From DASVEE01 sp036380735 (GTDB lineage: Bacteria; Acidobacteriota; Thermoanaerobaculia; Gp7-AA8): 64,000 bases of DNA. This document shows positions 1 through 9,097 of the stretch, in pieces (positions within the stretch are counted from its first letter, which is position 1; every line of letters starts with the position of its first letter). Made by a program: the position numbers and the translations under genes. Below the pieces are notes generated by a model that was not told where the DNA came from, did not search any database, and saw only the letters and a list, made by a program, of their open reading frames with translations. The stretch is taken from contig DASVEE010000034.1 in assembly GCA_036380735.1 (NCBI GenBank), positions 1-64,000 on the forward strand, in the 5' to 3' direction.

Positions 1-1
1 C

Positions 2-2644
2 GAGGAGATCGGCAAGCAGCTCGACGCGGTGGAGAGTCTCGACCAGGACCGCATCCTGCGCTCGTACCTCACGCTGATCCAGGCCACGCTGCGCACCTCC
101 TTCTTCCAGCGCGGCAACGACCAGCGCCCCAAGTCGTACATCGCGTTCAAGCTCGACCCGCAGGCGATCCCGGACCTGCCGGCACCCCGCCCGAAGTTCG
201 AGATCTTCGTGTACTCGCCCCGCTTCGAAGGCGTGCACCTGCGTTACGGTCCGGTCGCGCGCGGCGGGCTGCGCTGGTCGGACCGGCGCGAAGACTTCCG
301 CACCGAGATCCTCGGCCTCATGAAGGCGCAGATGGTGAAGAACGTCGTCATCGTGCCGGTCGGCTCGAAGGGCGGCTTCGTCGTCAAGAACCCGTCGAGC
401 GACCGTGCAACGTTCCAGCAGGAAGGCGTCGAGTCGTACAAGACGCTGCTGCGCGGCATGCTCGACATCACCGACAACCTCCGCGGCGACGAAGTGGTCC
501 CGCCGCGCGACGTCGTGCGCCGCGATCCCGACGATCCGTATCTCGTCGTCGCGGCCGACAAGGGAACGGCGACGTTCTCCGACATCGCCAACGGCATCTC
601 CGCCGACTACGGCTTCTGGATGGGCGACGCCTTCGCCTCCGGCGGCTCGGTCGGCTACGACCACAAGAAGATGGGCATCACCGCGCGCGGCGGCTGGGAA
701 GCCGTCAAGCGCCACTTCCGCGAGCTCGGCACCGACACGCAGAGCGAAGACTTCACGTGCGTCGGCGTCGGCGACATGGCCGGCGACGTCTTCGGCAACG
801 CGATGCTGCTCTCGCAGCACATCCGGCTCATCGCCGCGTTCAACTACTCGCACATCTTCATCGATCCCAATCCCGATGCACTCCGCAGTTGGGAAGAGCG
901 CCAGCGCCTGTTCGACAACCGCCTCAACTGGAACGAGTACGACGCGTCGCTGATCTCCGAAGGCGGCGGCGTGTACGAGCGCAGCGCGAAGACCATCACC
1001 ATCTCGGAGGAAGCGCAGCAACTGCTCGACCTCCCGGCGCGCACGCTCTCGCCGGTGGACGTGATGAAGGCGATCCTGCGCGCGCGCGCCGACCTGCTCT
1101 GGCTCGGCGGCATCGGCACGTACGTCAAAGCCAGCTATGAAGATCAGGCCGCGGCGCGCGACCGCTCGAACGATGCCTTGCGCATCGACGCGAGCGAGCT
1201 GCGCGTCAAGGTCGTGGGCGAAGGCGCCAACCTCGGCTTCACCCAGCGCGGGCGCATCGAAGCGAACCTCGCCGGCGTCCGCATCAACACCGACGCCATC
1301 GACAACTCCGCCGGCGTCGACACGTCCGACCACGAGGTCAACATCAAGATCCTCCTCTACGACGCCATCGCGCGCGGAGAGCTGAGCGGTCTCGAGGAGC
1401 GCAACCGCATCCTCGTCGAGATGACCGACGACGTCGCGCAGCTCGTCCTGCGCGACAACTACGAACAGACGCAGTCGATCTCGATCACCACCGCCATCGG
1501 CGAGCCGCTGCTCGACACGCAGGCGCGCTTCATGCGCGCGCTGGAGAAAGCCGGGAAGCTCAACCGCACCATCGAAGGGCTGCCCGACGACGAAGCCATC
1601 GCCGAGCGCCACGCCGCGCACCTCGGGCTCACCCGTCCGGAAGCGGCCGTGCTGCTCGCGTACGCGAAGATCGTGCTGTACGAGGACCTCCTCAAGTCCG
1701 ATCTTCCGGACGACCCGCAGCTCATCGACGACCTGCTGCTCTACTTCCCGCCGTTGCTGCGCGAGCGCTTCCGCCCCGCGATCGAGCGGCACCGTCTACG
1801 CCGCGAGATCATCGCCACGGTCGTGAACAACACGATCGTCAACCGCGTGCGGCCGTCGTTCGTCTGGAGCGTCACCGACGAGACGAACCGCCCGCCGAGC
1901 GACGTGGCGCGCGCGTTCACCATCATTCGCGACTCGTTCGACCTCCGGACCATGTGGGCCGACATCGAAGCGCTCGACAACAAACTCCCGGCGGCCGTGC
2001 AGCTCGACATGATGAACGCCGTCGCCCGGCTGCTCGAGCGCGCGATCCTCTGGCTGCTGCTGAACACGACCGAGAAGCTCGACGCGGCGAAGTACGTCGC
2101 GGAGCTGCGGCCGCGCATCGCCGCGATGCAGGAGCATCTCAACGACATTCTCCCGGCGTCGGTCCTCGGCACCGTCCGCGTGCGCCAGGCGGAGCTCATG
2201 GAGGATGGCATCCCCGAGGCGCTGGCGCGTCGCGTGGCGAGCCTCGACGTGATGACCTCGGCGATGGACATCGTGCGCATCTCGCGCGCCGACGCCGCAC
2301 ACGGCGTCGAGGACGTCGCCCGCGTCTACTTCGGCGTCGGCGCCCGCTTCGGCCTGGACAAGCTGCGCGCGCAGAGCGCGTCCATCGTCGCCGAGACGCA
2401 GTGGCAGAAGAACGCCCTGGCCGCCCTGGTCGAAGATCTCTTCAGCTACCAGAGCACCCTGGCCTCCCGCGTGATCAGCGAAACCGACAGCGCGAAGGAC
2501 CCGGTCGAGAGCTGGCTGGCGTCACGCCCCCGCCTCGTGGAGCGCGTCGACGCCACCATGAACGACGTGCGCGGCGCGTCCACCGTGGACCTGGCGATGT
2601 TGACGGTAGCCAGCCGCCAGTTGCGCGTCCTGGTGGAATCGTAA
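2..2644 (+). CDS. NAD-dependent glutamate dehydrogenase, large type (5' truncated)
   Basis: The reading frame is open from base 2, so the gene starts before the window and about 880 C-terminal residues are present. It resembles the large bacterial NAD-glutamate dehydrogenases (typically about 1,600 residues), which deaminate glutamate to 2-oxoglutarate and ammonia in the cytoplasm. The substrate-domain motif GPVARGGLRWSDR is followed by a Lys-rich stretch around MVKNVVIVPVGSKGGF. The nucleotide-binding domain is marked by GVGDMAGDVFGN, and KVVGEGANLGFTQ follows. The alpha-helical C-terminal domain typical of this class is complete and ends in TAA. A strong terminator follows 18 bases later. 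Only the missing N-terminal part limits the call. Confidence 0.93.
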   Translation, partial: EEIGKQLDAVESLDQDRILRSYLTLIQATLRTSFFQRGNDQRPKSYIAFKLDPQAIPDLPAPRPKFEIFVYSPRFEGVHLRYGPVARGGLRWSDRREDFRTEILGLMKAQMVKNVVIVPVGSKGGFVVKNPSSDRATFQQEGVESYKTLLRGMLDITDNLRGDEVVPPRDVVRRDPDDPYLVVAADKGTATFSDIANGISADYGFWMGDAFASGGSVGYDHKKMGITARGGWEAVKRHFRELGTDTQSEDFTCVGVGDMAGDVFGNAMLLSQHIRLIAAFNYSHIFIDPNPDALRSWEERQRLFDNRLNWNEYDASLISEGGGVYERSAKTITISEEAQQLLDLPARTLSPVDVMKAILRARADLLWLGGIGTYVKASYEDQAAARDRSNDALRIDASELRVKVVGEGANLGFTQRGRIEANLAGVRINTDAIDNSAGVDTSDHEVNIKILLYDAIARGELSGLEERNRILVEMTDDVAQLVLRDNYEQTQSISITTAIGEPLLDTQARFMRALEKAGKLNRTIEGLPDDEAIAERHAAHLGLTRPEAAVLLAYAKIVLYEDLLKSDLPDDPQLIDDLLLYFPPLLRERFRPAIERHRLRREIIATVVNNTIVNRVRPSFVWSVTDETNRPPSDVARAFTIIRDSFDLRTMWADIEALDNKLPAAVQLDMMNAVARLLERAILWLLLNTTEKLDAAKYVAELRPRIAAMQEHLNDILPASVLGTVRVRQAELMEDGIPEALARRVASLDVMTSAMDIVRISRADAAHGVEDVARVYFGVGARFGLDKLRAQSASIVAETQWQKNALAALVEDLFSYQSTLASRVISETDSAKDPVESWLASRPRLVERVDATMNDVRGASTVDLAMLTVASRQLRVLVES

Positions 2645-2662
2645 ACCAAACCTGCAACGCCT

Positions 2663-2700
2663 ACGGCCACTCTGCGCCACGCAGAGTGGCCGTTTTCTTT
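2663..2700 (+). terminator. Rho-independent terminator of the glutamate dehydrogenase gene
   Basis: Perfect 14-bp arms (2663-2676 and 2680-2693) enclose a 3-base loop, followed by TTTTCTTT. The stem core GGCCACTCT is nearly the same as in two hairpins at 10792-10820 and 10881-10913. Here, as at 10881, the hairpin is directly followed by a right-arm array of the 9-bp repeat. Confidence 0.9.
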
Positions 2701-2741
2701 GTCCTATCCGTTCTATAGGTCCTATTCGTCCCATCGTCCCC
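2701..2741. repeat. 9-bp repeat element, right arm only
   Basis: Tandem copies of the pyrimidine-rich unit (GTCCTAT-TC type) run from the glutamate dehydrogenase terminator toward the sigma factor gene. No purine-rich left arm precedes it. The array is open in the sigma factor frame and gives a false Ser-Tyr-Arg-rich N-terminal extension of that protein. Confidence 0.85.
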
Positions 2742-2794
2742 CTTCCTCATTTTTCCTTCGAACCTTTTCCCTCTGTGCGACGCTCTTCATCAGC

Positions 2795-3322
2795 GTGAAG
2801 CACGACGACACCTTCCTGGTCCTGCGAGCCCAAAGCGGCGACCGCGCCGCATTGGATACGCTGCTGCGGACGATCCAGGAACCGCTGTACCGGTACGTCG
2901 TGCACATCGTCGGCACGCGGGCCGCGGCGGAGGACATCCTGCAGGATGTGTTCGTGCGTATCTGGCGCAAGCTCGGGTGGCTGCACGATCCCGCGCTGTT
3001 CCGGCCGTGGGTGTACCGCATCGCATCGCGCGAGGCGTTCCGCCACCTCGAGCGCGAACGCAAGTGGCGCGAGCAGGTGAGGGACGATGAAGTCCTCGCC
3101 ACGATCGCCGCGCCGCCGGTGAAAGTCGACGACGGCGAGCTGACGCGCCTCATCGGCGAAGCGTCGCCGGCCAGCCGTGCCGTGCTCGTGCTGCACTATC
3201 TCGATGGCCTTACCTTCGACGAAATCGCCGGCATCCTCGGCATCGCCGTCGGCACCGTCAAATCAAGGCTCGCGTACGGGCTGCGCACGCTCCGTCGCGC
3301 CACCGAAGGAGGAAGGCCATGA
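2795..3322 (+). CDS. ECF-family RNA polymerase sigma factor
   Basis: A 175-residue sigma-70 family protein. Region 2 is visible as DILQDVFVRIWRKLGW with the following FRPWVYRIASREAF. Region 4 is visible as VLHYLDGLTFDEIAGILG then GTVKSRLAYGLRTLRR, a helix-turn-helix for -35 recognition. The frame is open further upstream, but that part is encoded by the 9-bp repeat, so I chose GTG 2795, where sigma homology begins; no clear Shine-Dalgarno is seen there. The stop overlaps the start of the next small gene (ATGA). No classical zinc-binding anti-sigma factor follows; two small membrane proteins do, and they may take that role (inference). Confidence 0.88.
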   Translation: MKHDDTFLVLRAQSGDRAALDTLLRTIQEPLYRYVVHIVGTRAAAEDILQDVFVRIWRKLGWLHDPALFRPWVYRIASREAFRHLERERKWREQVRDDEVLATIAAPPVKVDDGELTRLIGEASPASRAVLVLHYLDGLTFDEIAGILGIAVGTVKSRLAYGLRTLRRATEGGRP

Positions 3323-3423
3323 ACGAAGACGAGCGGTGGTTCCGGAGCGCCGTGATCGCCTTCGCCATCGTCGAAGCGTGCGTGCTCATCCCACTGATCA
3401 TCTACATCGCCATGCGCAAATAA
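3319..3423 (+). CDS. 34-residue single-pass membrane microprotein
   Basis: This small frame starts at the ATG overlapping the sigma factor stop and is preceded by a strong ribosome binding site (AAGGAGGAAGG about 5 bases upstream). It encodes a charged N-terminus (MNEDERWF), one hydrophobic helix rich in Ile, Val and Ala, and a basic end (MRK). The next gene has its own AAGGAGG right at this stop, so the three genes form a translationally linked operon. The position suggests a role in membrane control of the sigma factor, but no family is recognised. Confidence 0.7.
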   Translation: MNEDERWFRSAVIAFAIVEACVLIPLIIYIAMRK

Positions 3424-3432
3424 GGAGGCGTC

Positions 3433-3717
3433 ATGTCCACCACTGCAGATCTCGACCGCGTACGCGGAGCGGCGCTCGACCGCATCGACCGCAGCCGCCG
3501 CAACTTCTTCCTCATGATCATTCTCGCCGCGATCGTCGAAGCAGCATTCGTCGTCGGCTTCGTCATGCTGGCCGACTTCTCCAACCGGCTGCACGTGCTG
3601 CTCTTGCTGGCCACGGTGGCCAGCTACACGATCGTCGTACTGGGGCTGTTCGCGCTGGGCGCCCACATCGACCGCACCACGCTGCGTATTTTGAAAGCGC
3701 TGGAGTCGCGCGGGTAG
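3433..3717 (+). CDS. Small two-helix membrane protein of the sigma factor operon
   Basis: A 94-residue protein with two predicted membrane helices: residues about 25-46 (FFLMIILAAIVEAAFVVGF) and 53-75 (VLLLLATVASYTIVVLGL). The N-terminus is basic and amphipathic (RGAALDRIDRSRR) and the C-terminus is a short cytoplasm-like tail. An AAGGAGG ribosome binding site lies 4 bases before the ATG. It is the third gene after the ECF sigma factor and the 34-residue microprotein. I do not recognise the family. An anti-sigma or stress-sensor role is only a positional guess. Confidence 0.75.
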   Translation: MSTTADLDRVRGAALDRIDRSRRNFFLMIILAAIVEAAFVVGFVMLADFSNRLHVLLLLATVASYTIVVLGLFALGAHIDRTTLRILKALESRG

Positions 3718-3769
3718 ATGGGGCGAATGAGACCTATGGGACGAATGAACACCGTCCCATAGGTTCTAT
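3718..3769. repeat. 9-bp repeat element between convergent genes
   Basis: A degenerate left arm (GGGCGAATGAGACCTATGGGACGAATG) is followed by a complementary right arm (GTCCCATAGGTTCTAT). Bases 3729-3742 pair with 3754-3767. It fills the gap between the converging ends of the small membrane protein and the DUF2723 gene and overlaps the latter's stop codon. It could form a bidirectional terminator-like hairpin. Confidence 0.75.
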
Positions 3770-5685
3770 CCGCCGCGTTGCGCCTTCGCCGCGCGTGCCT
3801 GCTGCAATTCCTGCTGGACCGCAACGTCCGTGGGATCCAGCGCCAACGCTTGTTCGTAGGCGCGGATGGCTTCGTCGTAGTTGGCCGACAGGCCGAGGTA
3901 GCGGCCGCGCAGCAGCAGCGCCTGGCGATACGCGGGGCGCACTTCCGTGACCACGACATCGTCGGACTCGTAGCGGCCGCTCAGCGCGCTTTTCATCTCG
4001 ATGGGAACGGTTGGCACGTTGCGAATCGCATGGCCGCGGAGGAGCTCCATCAACACGCCGCGCGGCACCGTGTCGTACTCCTGCGCGAAGCGCTGCACGA
4101 GGTTGGCGTCGACGGCCTCGCGGCTCAGCGCCACGTCCGGCGTCGCGTACACATGGCCGCCCGACTCGAGTTGCGTGCGCACCATCGCCAGGATCAGATC
4201 GTCGAGGCGCGCGTTCATCGTGGCGCTCATCGTCGGATCGTTGCGCCAGATCTCGTCGTCCGCTTCGAAGTGATCGAGGTAGGGGCGGAAGGCGGCGAAC
4301 TCGTACGAGACGCCGCGCATCAGCTCCGGGTAGCGCTGCACGAGCGAGTCGACGTACCAGCCGCGGATGAGCATCCCGTGCTCGATGACCTTCACGTCGG
4401 GGCGCTGCTTCTCGACGTCGAGGAAGTAGCGCATGGGCGCGTAGAGCTGCCAGTTGTTCGTCATCAGCAGCGCGTTCGGCTCCATCGCCCGGAAGGCGTT
4501 GTCGACGTATTCGCGCGTGACGCCGAAGTCGCTGCGGTCGCGATACGGCCAGTGCACCACCGCGGCAACGAGCGGCAGGATCAGCATCGCCGCCGCGATA
4601 GTGCGCGACACGCGCGACAGCGCATACGCCGCGGCGAGCGTCAGCGCCACGAAGGTCGGCAGCAGATAGGCGTCCTTGTCGTTCGCGATCGGATAAACGA
4701 GCGCCCAGGCGACATTGCCGGCGATCGTCAGCGCGAGAAACCAGAAGAGCGAAACGTCGCGGCGCAGCGCCTGCCACAGCCCCGCCAGCGCGACGAGCAG
4801 CGCGAGCGGCAGCCAGCGCGGCCCGAGCTCGCGCGTCACGTAGCTCATGATGCCGGCGAATTGCGATGACTGCTGCCCCGTCGACACATACGAGCGGTAT
4901 TGCTTCGCCGTCACATGACGAATGAAACGCTCCGCATTGTCCGGATTGCCCCAGTTGAGCGAGGCACCGTGCGACGCGGCGAGCGGCAGATACGCGTAGA
5001 TCGCCGCGACGGCCACGATGGCGACGAGCGCGCAAACAACGAACGTCTTCACGTTGATGCCCGTGCGGAACACGAGCACCGCCATGGCGGCAATCGTCAG
5101 GCCGACTGTGACGTGATGGACGCCGAGGGCGAGGCCGAAGACGAGGGCAGCGGCGACGATGCGCCACGTCTCCTGCGTCCGCCGCCACGACAGCAGCAGC
5201 CAGAAGATCGTCACGATGAGGAACGTATTCAGCGCGTAAACCTCGGCAACCGTCGCGTAGCCCCACAACGTCCGCGCGAACGTGAAGAGCAGGCCGCCGA
5301 ACGCCATCACGATCGGGATCTGCGGCTCCGGCTCTTTCTTCTGCGAAACTTTCTTCTTCGCGTCCTTCGGCTTCGGTGTGCCGCGGTAGAGGAGGAGCTC
5401 CGCGATCGTGAGCGCCACCATCGCGCATGCGAGCGCACCAAAGAATGCGCTGGCGAAGTTCGCCCGTACGGCGATCGAACCAAACGGCACGAACATGAAC
5501 AGCTTCGTCAGCAGCAGGTAGAGCGGGAAACCGGGCGGGTGCGCATTGCCGAGCGACCACGCGGCGACGGTGAGCGCACCGCTGTCGACTAGACCCACCG
5601 TCGGCGTCAGCGTGACCGAATAGACGACCAGCGCAGCGACGAACACACCGCCGGCAACGAGCAACTGTTCGAGACGGGACGACAT
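3766..5685 (-). CDS. DUF2723-family polytopic membrane protein with C-terminal TPR
   Basis: A 639-residue integral membrane protein. The N-terminus carries the DUF2723 hallmark: a first helix, then TLTPTVGLVDSGALTVAA and LGNAHPPGFPLYLLL. About ten further hydrophobic segments follow up to residue 370. A soluble region comes next, and the protein ends in a tetratricopeptide unit (NYDEAIRAYEQALALDPTD). DUF2723 proteins are related to GT-C membrane glycosyltransferases that use polyprenyl-linked sugars, so protein or lipid glycosylation is the best guess. The acidic residue in VDSGAL corresponds to the early catalytic Asp of GT-C folds (inference). No glycan gene cluster is adjacent. Confidence 0.82.
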   Translation of the reverse strand: MSSRLEQLLVAGGVFVAALVVYSVTLTPTVGLVDSGALTVAAWSLGNAHPPGFPLYLLLTKLFMFVPFGSIAVRANFASAFFGALACAMVALTIAELLLYRGTPKPKDAKKKVSQKKEPEPQIPIVMAFGGLLFTFARTLWGYATVAEVYALNTFLIVTIFWLLLSWRRTQETWRIVAAALVFGLALGVHHVTVGLTIAAMAVLVFRTGINVKTFVVCALVAIVAVAAIYAYLPLAASHGASLNWGNPDNAERFIRHVTAKQYRSYVSTGQQSSQFAGIMSYVTRELGPRWLPLALLVALAGLWQALRRDVSLFWFLALTIAGNVAWALVYPIANDKDAYLLPTFVALTLAAAYALSRVSRTIAAAMLILPLVAAVVHWPYRDRSDFGVTREYVDNAFRAMEPNALLMTNNWQLYAPMRYFLDVEKQRPDVKVIEHGMLIRGWYVDSLVQRYPELMRGVSYEFAAFRPYLDHFEADDEIWRNDPTMSATMNARLDDLILAMVRTQLESGGHVYATPDVALSREAVDANLVQRFAQEYDTVPRGVLMELLRGHAIRNVPTVPIEMKSALSGRYESDDVVVTEVRPAYRQALLLRGRYLGLSANYDEAIRAYEQALALDPTDVAVQQELQQARAAKAQRGG

Positions 5686-5736
5686 CGGCGGCGAACGTTA
5701 GCACAACGGTTTTGCGCCGTTCGAGGGGGGAACGAG

Positions 5737-5836
5737 GGGACGGATGGGACGAATAGGACGAATAGGACGGGTGCCACAGGCGTAACAGCCGCGCGGTGCG
5801 TCCCATCCGTCCCATAGGTCCTATTCGTCCTATCGG
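5737..5836. repeat. 9-bp inverted repeat element
   Basis: A left arm (5737-5770, units GGACGGATG, GGACGAATA) and a right arm (5800-5836, units GTCCCATCC, GTCCTATTC) flank a 29-base GC-rich spacer. It sits between two genes read leftward, upstream of the DUF2723 gene. Confidence 0.88.
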
Positions 5837-5887
5837 GCCGTTGAAGCCGTCCGCATGCGCGGCCGCGCATGCGGACGAACTTCCAGA

Positions 5888-6898
5888 TCAGTTCAGCAAC
5901 GCGCCCGCACAGTTGATCAGCCCTTCGGTCGTGTTGGAGCAGCAGATCCCCAGCAGCTCTCCGGTGGAGCCATCCGTCACCAGGACGCAGGTGGCGTCAT
6001 CGTCACCACCGCCGCCCTCACCGCCACCGCCACCGCCACCGCCGCCTCCTCCATCGCCGGGATCAGTGCCGCCGCCGCCACCCCCACCGCCGGGCGGCGT
6101 GTAGCAACTGCTTCCCGGCGAGCTGTATGGCGCGTACTCCTCGTGGGAGCTGAGCAGCGACGAACCTTCCCCGTTGAAGCTGGGGATATGGGAAACGTAT
6201 GCAGACAGCCCACGCGTGACGTAGACGTTCAGTTGCTGGGAGGCCCACGTCCGTTGCGTGTCGTCGTAGAAATCGTCGTTGTGGTAGCTGCCGGTCACCG
6301 ATCCATAGAACGCTCCCGCGCGCGAGGTCGGCGGCGCTTCGTAGCAACTGTCCACATACCAGGTGGTATTCACGAACGTGTCCGGATTCGCGCGGCACCG
6401 TCCCGCGAAGCGGTCGAGCTGCATCGACCACCCGTCCGAGCATTCGCTCCAGGCCATGTCCATTTCGGTGCGGTTGAGTCCCGCGAAGCCGACGTACGCG
6501 CCCGGCTCCCAGGTCTCGACGGCGTAGAGAAACGAATGCTGCATCAGTCCCGTTGCGTCCTCGGTTGCGGTCCGAAAGCGCGCTCCGTATTTCCGCCGGT
6601 GTGCCGCGACGCGATCGAGCATCGCCTGGGTCGGTGGTACACGTTTCGACGTGTACGTTCCCTTGGCCAGGTCGTACGTCCACTGGACGGACTGGATCTC
6701 GTCGGTGCGATTCGTCGCCTCCGCCAGCGACCGGACGACCTCACGCCGTCCATCCGACCATTCGATGACATGAACTTTTGCCACGACCTCGGCGTCGGCC
6801 GCGGGGCGCAGCACGACGATGCGCTTGCGCTGGGCTTTGGACGGCTCGGCCGAAAGAGAAACAGTAAACAGCAGCAGTGCCACGATCCACTTCACCAT
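5888..6898 (-). CDS. Secreted protein with Gly-rich linker and Cys-containing C-terminus
   Basis: A 336-residue protein beginning at the ATG preceded by AGGAGGT. A signal peptide (MVKWIVALLLFTVSLSA) is followed by a region rich in Arg and Lys, then a Cys- and aromatic-rich middle with YVGFAGLNRTEMDMAW and WYVDSCYEAPP. A long Gly tract interrupted by TDPGD spans residues about 275-300. A short C-terminal module has cysteines at CVLVTDG and ICCSN. The frame continues far upstream in the kinase coding strand, but the ribosome binding site and signal peptide fix this start. I do not recognise a family; an exported or surface protein is likely. Confidence 0.75.
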   Translation of the reverse strand: MVKWIVALLLFTVSLSAEPSKAQRKRIVVLRPAADAEVVAKVHVIEWSDGRREVVRSLAEATNRTDEIQSVQWTYDLAKGTYTSKRVPPTQAMLDRVAAHRRKYGARFRTATEDATGLMQHSFLYAVETWEPGAYVGFAGLNRTEMDMAWSECSDGWSMQLDRFAGRCRANPDTFVNTTWYVDSCYEAPPTSRAGAFYGSVTGSYHNDDFYDDTQRTWASQQLNVYVTRGLSAYVSHIPSFNGEGSSLLSSHEEYAPYSSPGSSCYTPPGGGGGGGGTDPGDGGGGGGGGGGGEGGGGDDDATCVLVTDGSTGELLGICCSNTTEGLINCAGALLN

Positions 6899-7083
6899 AA
6901 AACCTCCTGAGAATCGGTTCCGCGCGGTGAAGCGAGTGTCCGCCTCGTTGTGACCACTGGCGCGTTCTTCGGGAGAGATGGAGAAGATGAAGGGATGAAC
7001 GGTGGAAAGCGCCGGAAATACGGGTTTCCGTCGCGTTACGGCCGTCGAAGCGGTGTTTTCGCGGCCGTGACGGGCGAAGTTTC

Positions 7084-9081
7084 TTACTCCGTCACGATGT
7101 CGCTCATGATGCGCGCGAAGGCGGCGGCCGGATGCATGCCGGCGCGGTACTCCTGGCGCGGCAGCTCGTAGCGGAAGACGACACGGCCGTTGCGGATGAC
7201 GGTGGCGTGGGCCTCGCGCAGCTTCTTGCCGCGGCCGAGGCGCTCGAACGTTCCGCGGAACTCGACGCGGATGTCGGCGTTGCCGCCGTCGTTGATCGTG
7301 GCGAACGGTAGCGCCTCGCGGAGGGCGGCGGTGACCTCGCGCTGCATCCCGCCACCGTGGACGGCGATCGTCTTCACGCCGGTCAGCGCGGCGTGCGCCG
7401 ACTCGATCATCTCGTCGTTGACGTCGTCGTCTCCGCCACCGTCGACGTACGCCTTGCCGCTGGAGGGCACCGGCGCTGGGGCAGGCTCCGGCTCGGCGAC
7501 CGGTTCCTGTACGGTCGGTGCGGGAGCCGGCTGCTGCTGGACCACGGCAGGTGCCGGACGCGGTGTAGCGGTCTGCGTCACGGCCGGTGCCTGCGTCACC
7601 ACCGGCGCCGGTGAAGTGGTCGAGAGCACGGGCGGCGCGGTGGCCGTCGGCGTATCGTCGACGACGTCGAGCGTCGTCTGCGACGGAGACGTCGCCGTCG
7701 GCGCAGCGGTGGACGTCGCCGTCACCGCGGCGACCTGCGCCGGTGCCTCTTCCTCCGACAGCATCAGCCACGCGCCCACGGCGCCGGCCGCCAGGAACAG
7801 CACCAGAACCAACGCGATGATCAGCGGTGCCTTCGAACGCGGGCGCGGTGCCGGCGCAGCATGGGGCGCTCGCGGAGGCTGCGGCAGTGGCGCAGCCTGA
7901 GGCACTGCCACGGGCGGTGCGCTCGGCGCGTGGGTCCCATACGGACGATGCGTCGCTTCGGCGCGCGCCGCTCCCACATCGGTGCGCACCGTCTGCGGCG
8001 CGTCGTACCGCGGCTCCGAAACCAGCGTCTGCGCAACGTTCCCCGCGGCCGTGGCCATCGGCACTGGCGCCGGCGTCACGCGCATCGTGGCGTCGCCGTC
8101 GAACGGCAGCGCCAGCGTCTTCATCGACGACTGATCCGGCAGCAGCCGCTCCACTTCCTCGAGCGCCTGCGCGAACTCACGCGCCGTGTTGTAGCGCTTG
8201 GTGCGGTCGCGCTCCAGCGCCCGGCGCAGCACCCGCTGCAACGCCTCGCCGCCGGGCAGCTCCGGCGGCAGCTCGAGCGGCTTGAACTGCGTCTCGCGCG
8301 AGTGGATCAGGACGTACTCGTGCGGCGATTTCGCCGCGAACGGCGGCCGTCCGGAGAGCATCTCGTACAGCACCATCGCCAGCGAGTAGAGGTCGGCGCG
8401 GCCGTCGATGTGCTCGTTCTCGCCGAGGAAGCCGAGGTGCTCGGGGGAGGCATAGCGCAGCTTGCCGACGAAGATGCCGGTCCGCGTTGCCGACACCTCG
8501 GACGGATCGGAGATCTTCGCGACGCCGAGGTCGATGATCTTCACGACGTCGTCCTCGACGATCATGAGGTTCTCGGGACTGACGTCGCGATGGATGATGC
8601 CCGCGCGATGGATGGCGTCGAGGCCGTGCAGTGCCTGGATGGCGATGCGCAGGGCGAGGCGCGGCGGCAGCGTGCCGCGGTAGCGCAGACGCTGCGCGAG
8701 GTTCTCGCCGTCGAGGTACTCCCACACCATGTAATGCGAGCCGTCGGGCAGCGCGGAGAAGTCGTGCAGCGTGGCGACGTTCGCGTGCTGCACCTTCGTC
8801 GCCGAGCGCGCTTCGCGCAGGAAGCGGTCGTGCGCGTCGCGGCTCTCGGAGATCTGCGCGCGGATGACTTTGATGACGCGCATCGCGCCGAGGTAGGTGT
8901 GCTCGGCTTTGTAGACCTCACCCATGCCGCCGGCGCCGAGGCGCTCGAGGATGCGGTACTTGCCGTCGAGCAGCTCGGTCGTGTAGCGGCGCGCAAAATC
9001 GGTGACCGGCTCGCCGCAATGAGGGCAGGCGCGGTAGGTCCGCTCGATTTCGGCGTGGCAGCGGGTGCAGTGGAAAGGCAT
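7084..9081 (-). CDS. Membrane-anchored Ser/Thr protein kinase with N-terminal zinc ribbon
   Basis: A 665-residue Hanks-type kinase. A zinc ribbon (CTRCHAEI and CPHCGEPV) occupies residues 1-30. The kinase domain spans about 40-300: glycine loop LGAGGMGEVYKAE, VIKVI lysine, catalytic loop IHRDVSPENLM, and a DLG instead of DFG metal motif (KIIDLGVAK). YASPEHLG closes the activation segment. A Pro/Ala-rich linker, one membrane helix (LIIALVLVLFLAAGAVGAW) and a Thr/Pro-rich outer stalk lead to a C-terminal domain of about 110 residues that I do not recognise (ADIRVEFRGTFERLG). It probably senses an outside signal and phosphorylates cytoplasmic proteins; substrates are unknown. Confidence 0.93.
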   Translation of the reverse strand: MPFHCTRCHAEIERTYRACPHCGEPVTDFARRYTTELLDGKYRILERLGAGGMGEVYKAEHTYLGAMRVIKVIRAQISESRDAHDRFLREARSATKVQHANVATLHDFSALPDGSHYMVWEYLDGENLAQRLRYRGTLPPRLALRIAIQALHGLDAIHRAGIIHRDVSPENLMIVEDDVVKIIDLGVAKISDPSEVSATRTGIFVGKLRYASPEHLGFLGENEHIDGRADLYSLAMVLYEMLSGRPPFAAKSPHEYVLIHSRETQFKPLELPPELPGGEALQRVLRRALERDRTKRYNTAREFAQALEEVERLLPDQSSMKTLALPFDGDATMRVTPAPVPMATAAGNVAQTLVSEPRYDAPQTVRTDVGAARAEATHRPYGTHAPSAPPVAVPQAAPLPQPPRAPHAAPAPRPRSKAPLIIALVLVLFLAAGAVGAWLMLSEEEAPAQVAAVTATSTAAPTATSPSQTTLDVVDDTPTATAPPVLSTTSPAPVVTQAPAVTQTATPRPAPAVVQQQPAPAPTVQEPVAEPEPAPAPVPSSGKAYVDGGGDDDVNDEMIESAHAALTGVKTIAVHGGGMQREVTAALREALPFATINDGGNADIRVEFRGTFERLGRGKKLREAHATVIRNGRVVFRYELPRQEYRAGMHPAAAFARIMSDIVTE

Positions 9082-9097
9082 GTGTGTAAGTTGAAGT

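Noticed and set aside
2699..2794. N-terminal extension of the ECF sigma factor
   Set aside because: The Ser-Tyr-Arg-rich sequence is translated repeat arm. The same artefact would extend the genes at 10994, 27089 and 40931.
5855..6910. 351-codon plus-strand frame opposite the Gly-rich secreted protein
   Set aside because: It has no ribosome binding site or domain, while the minus-strand frame has AGGAGGT and a signal peptide.
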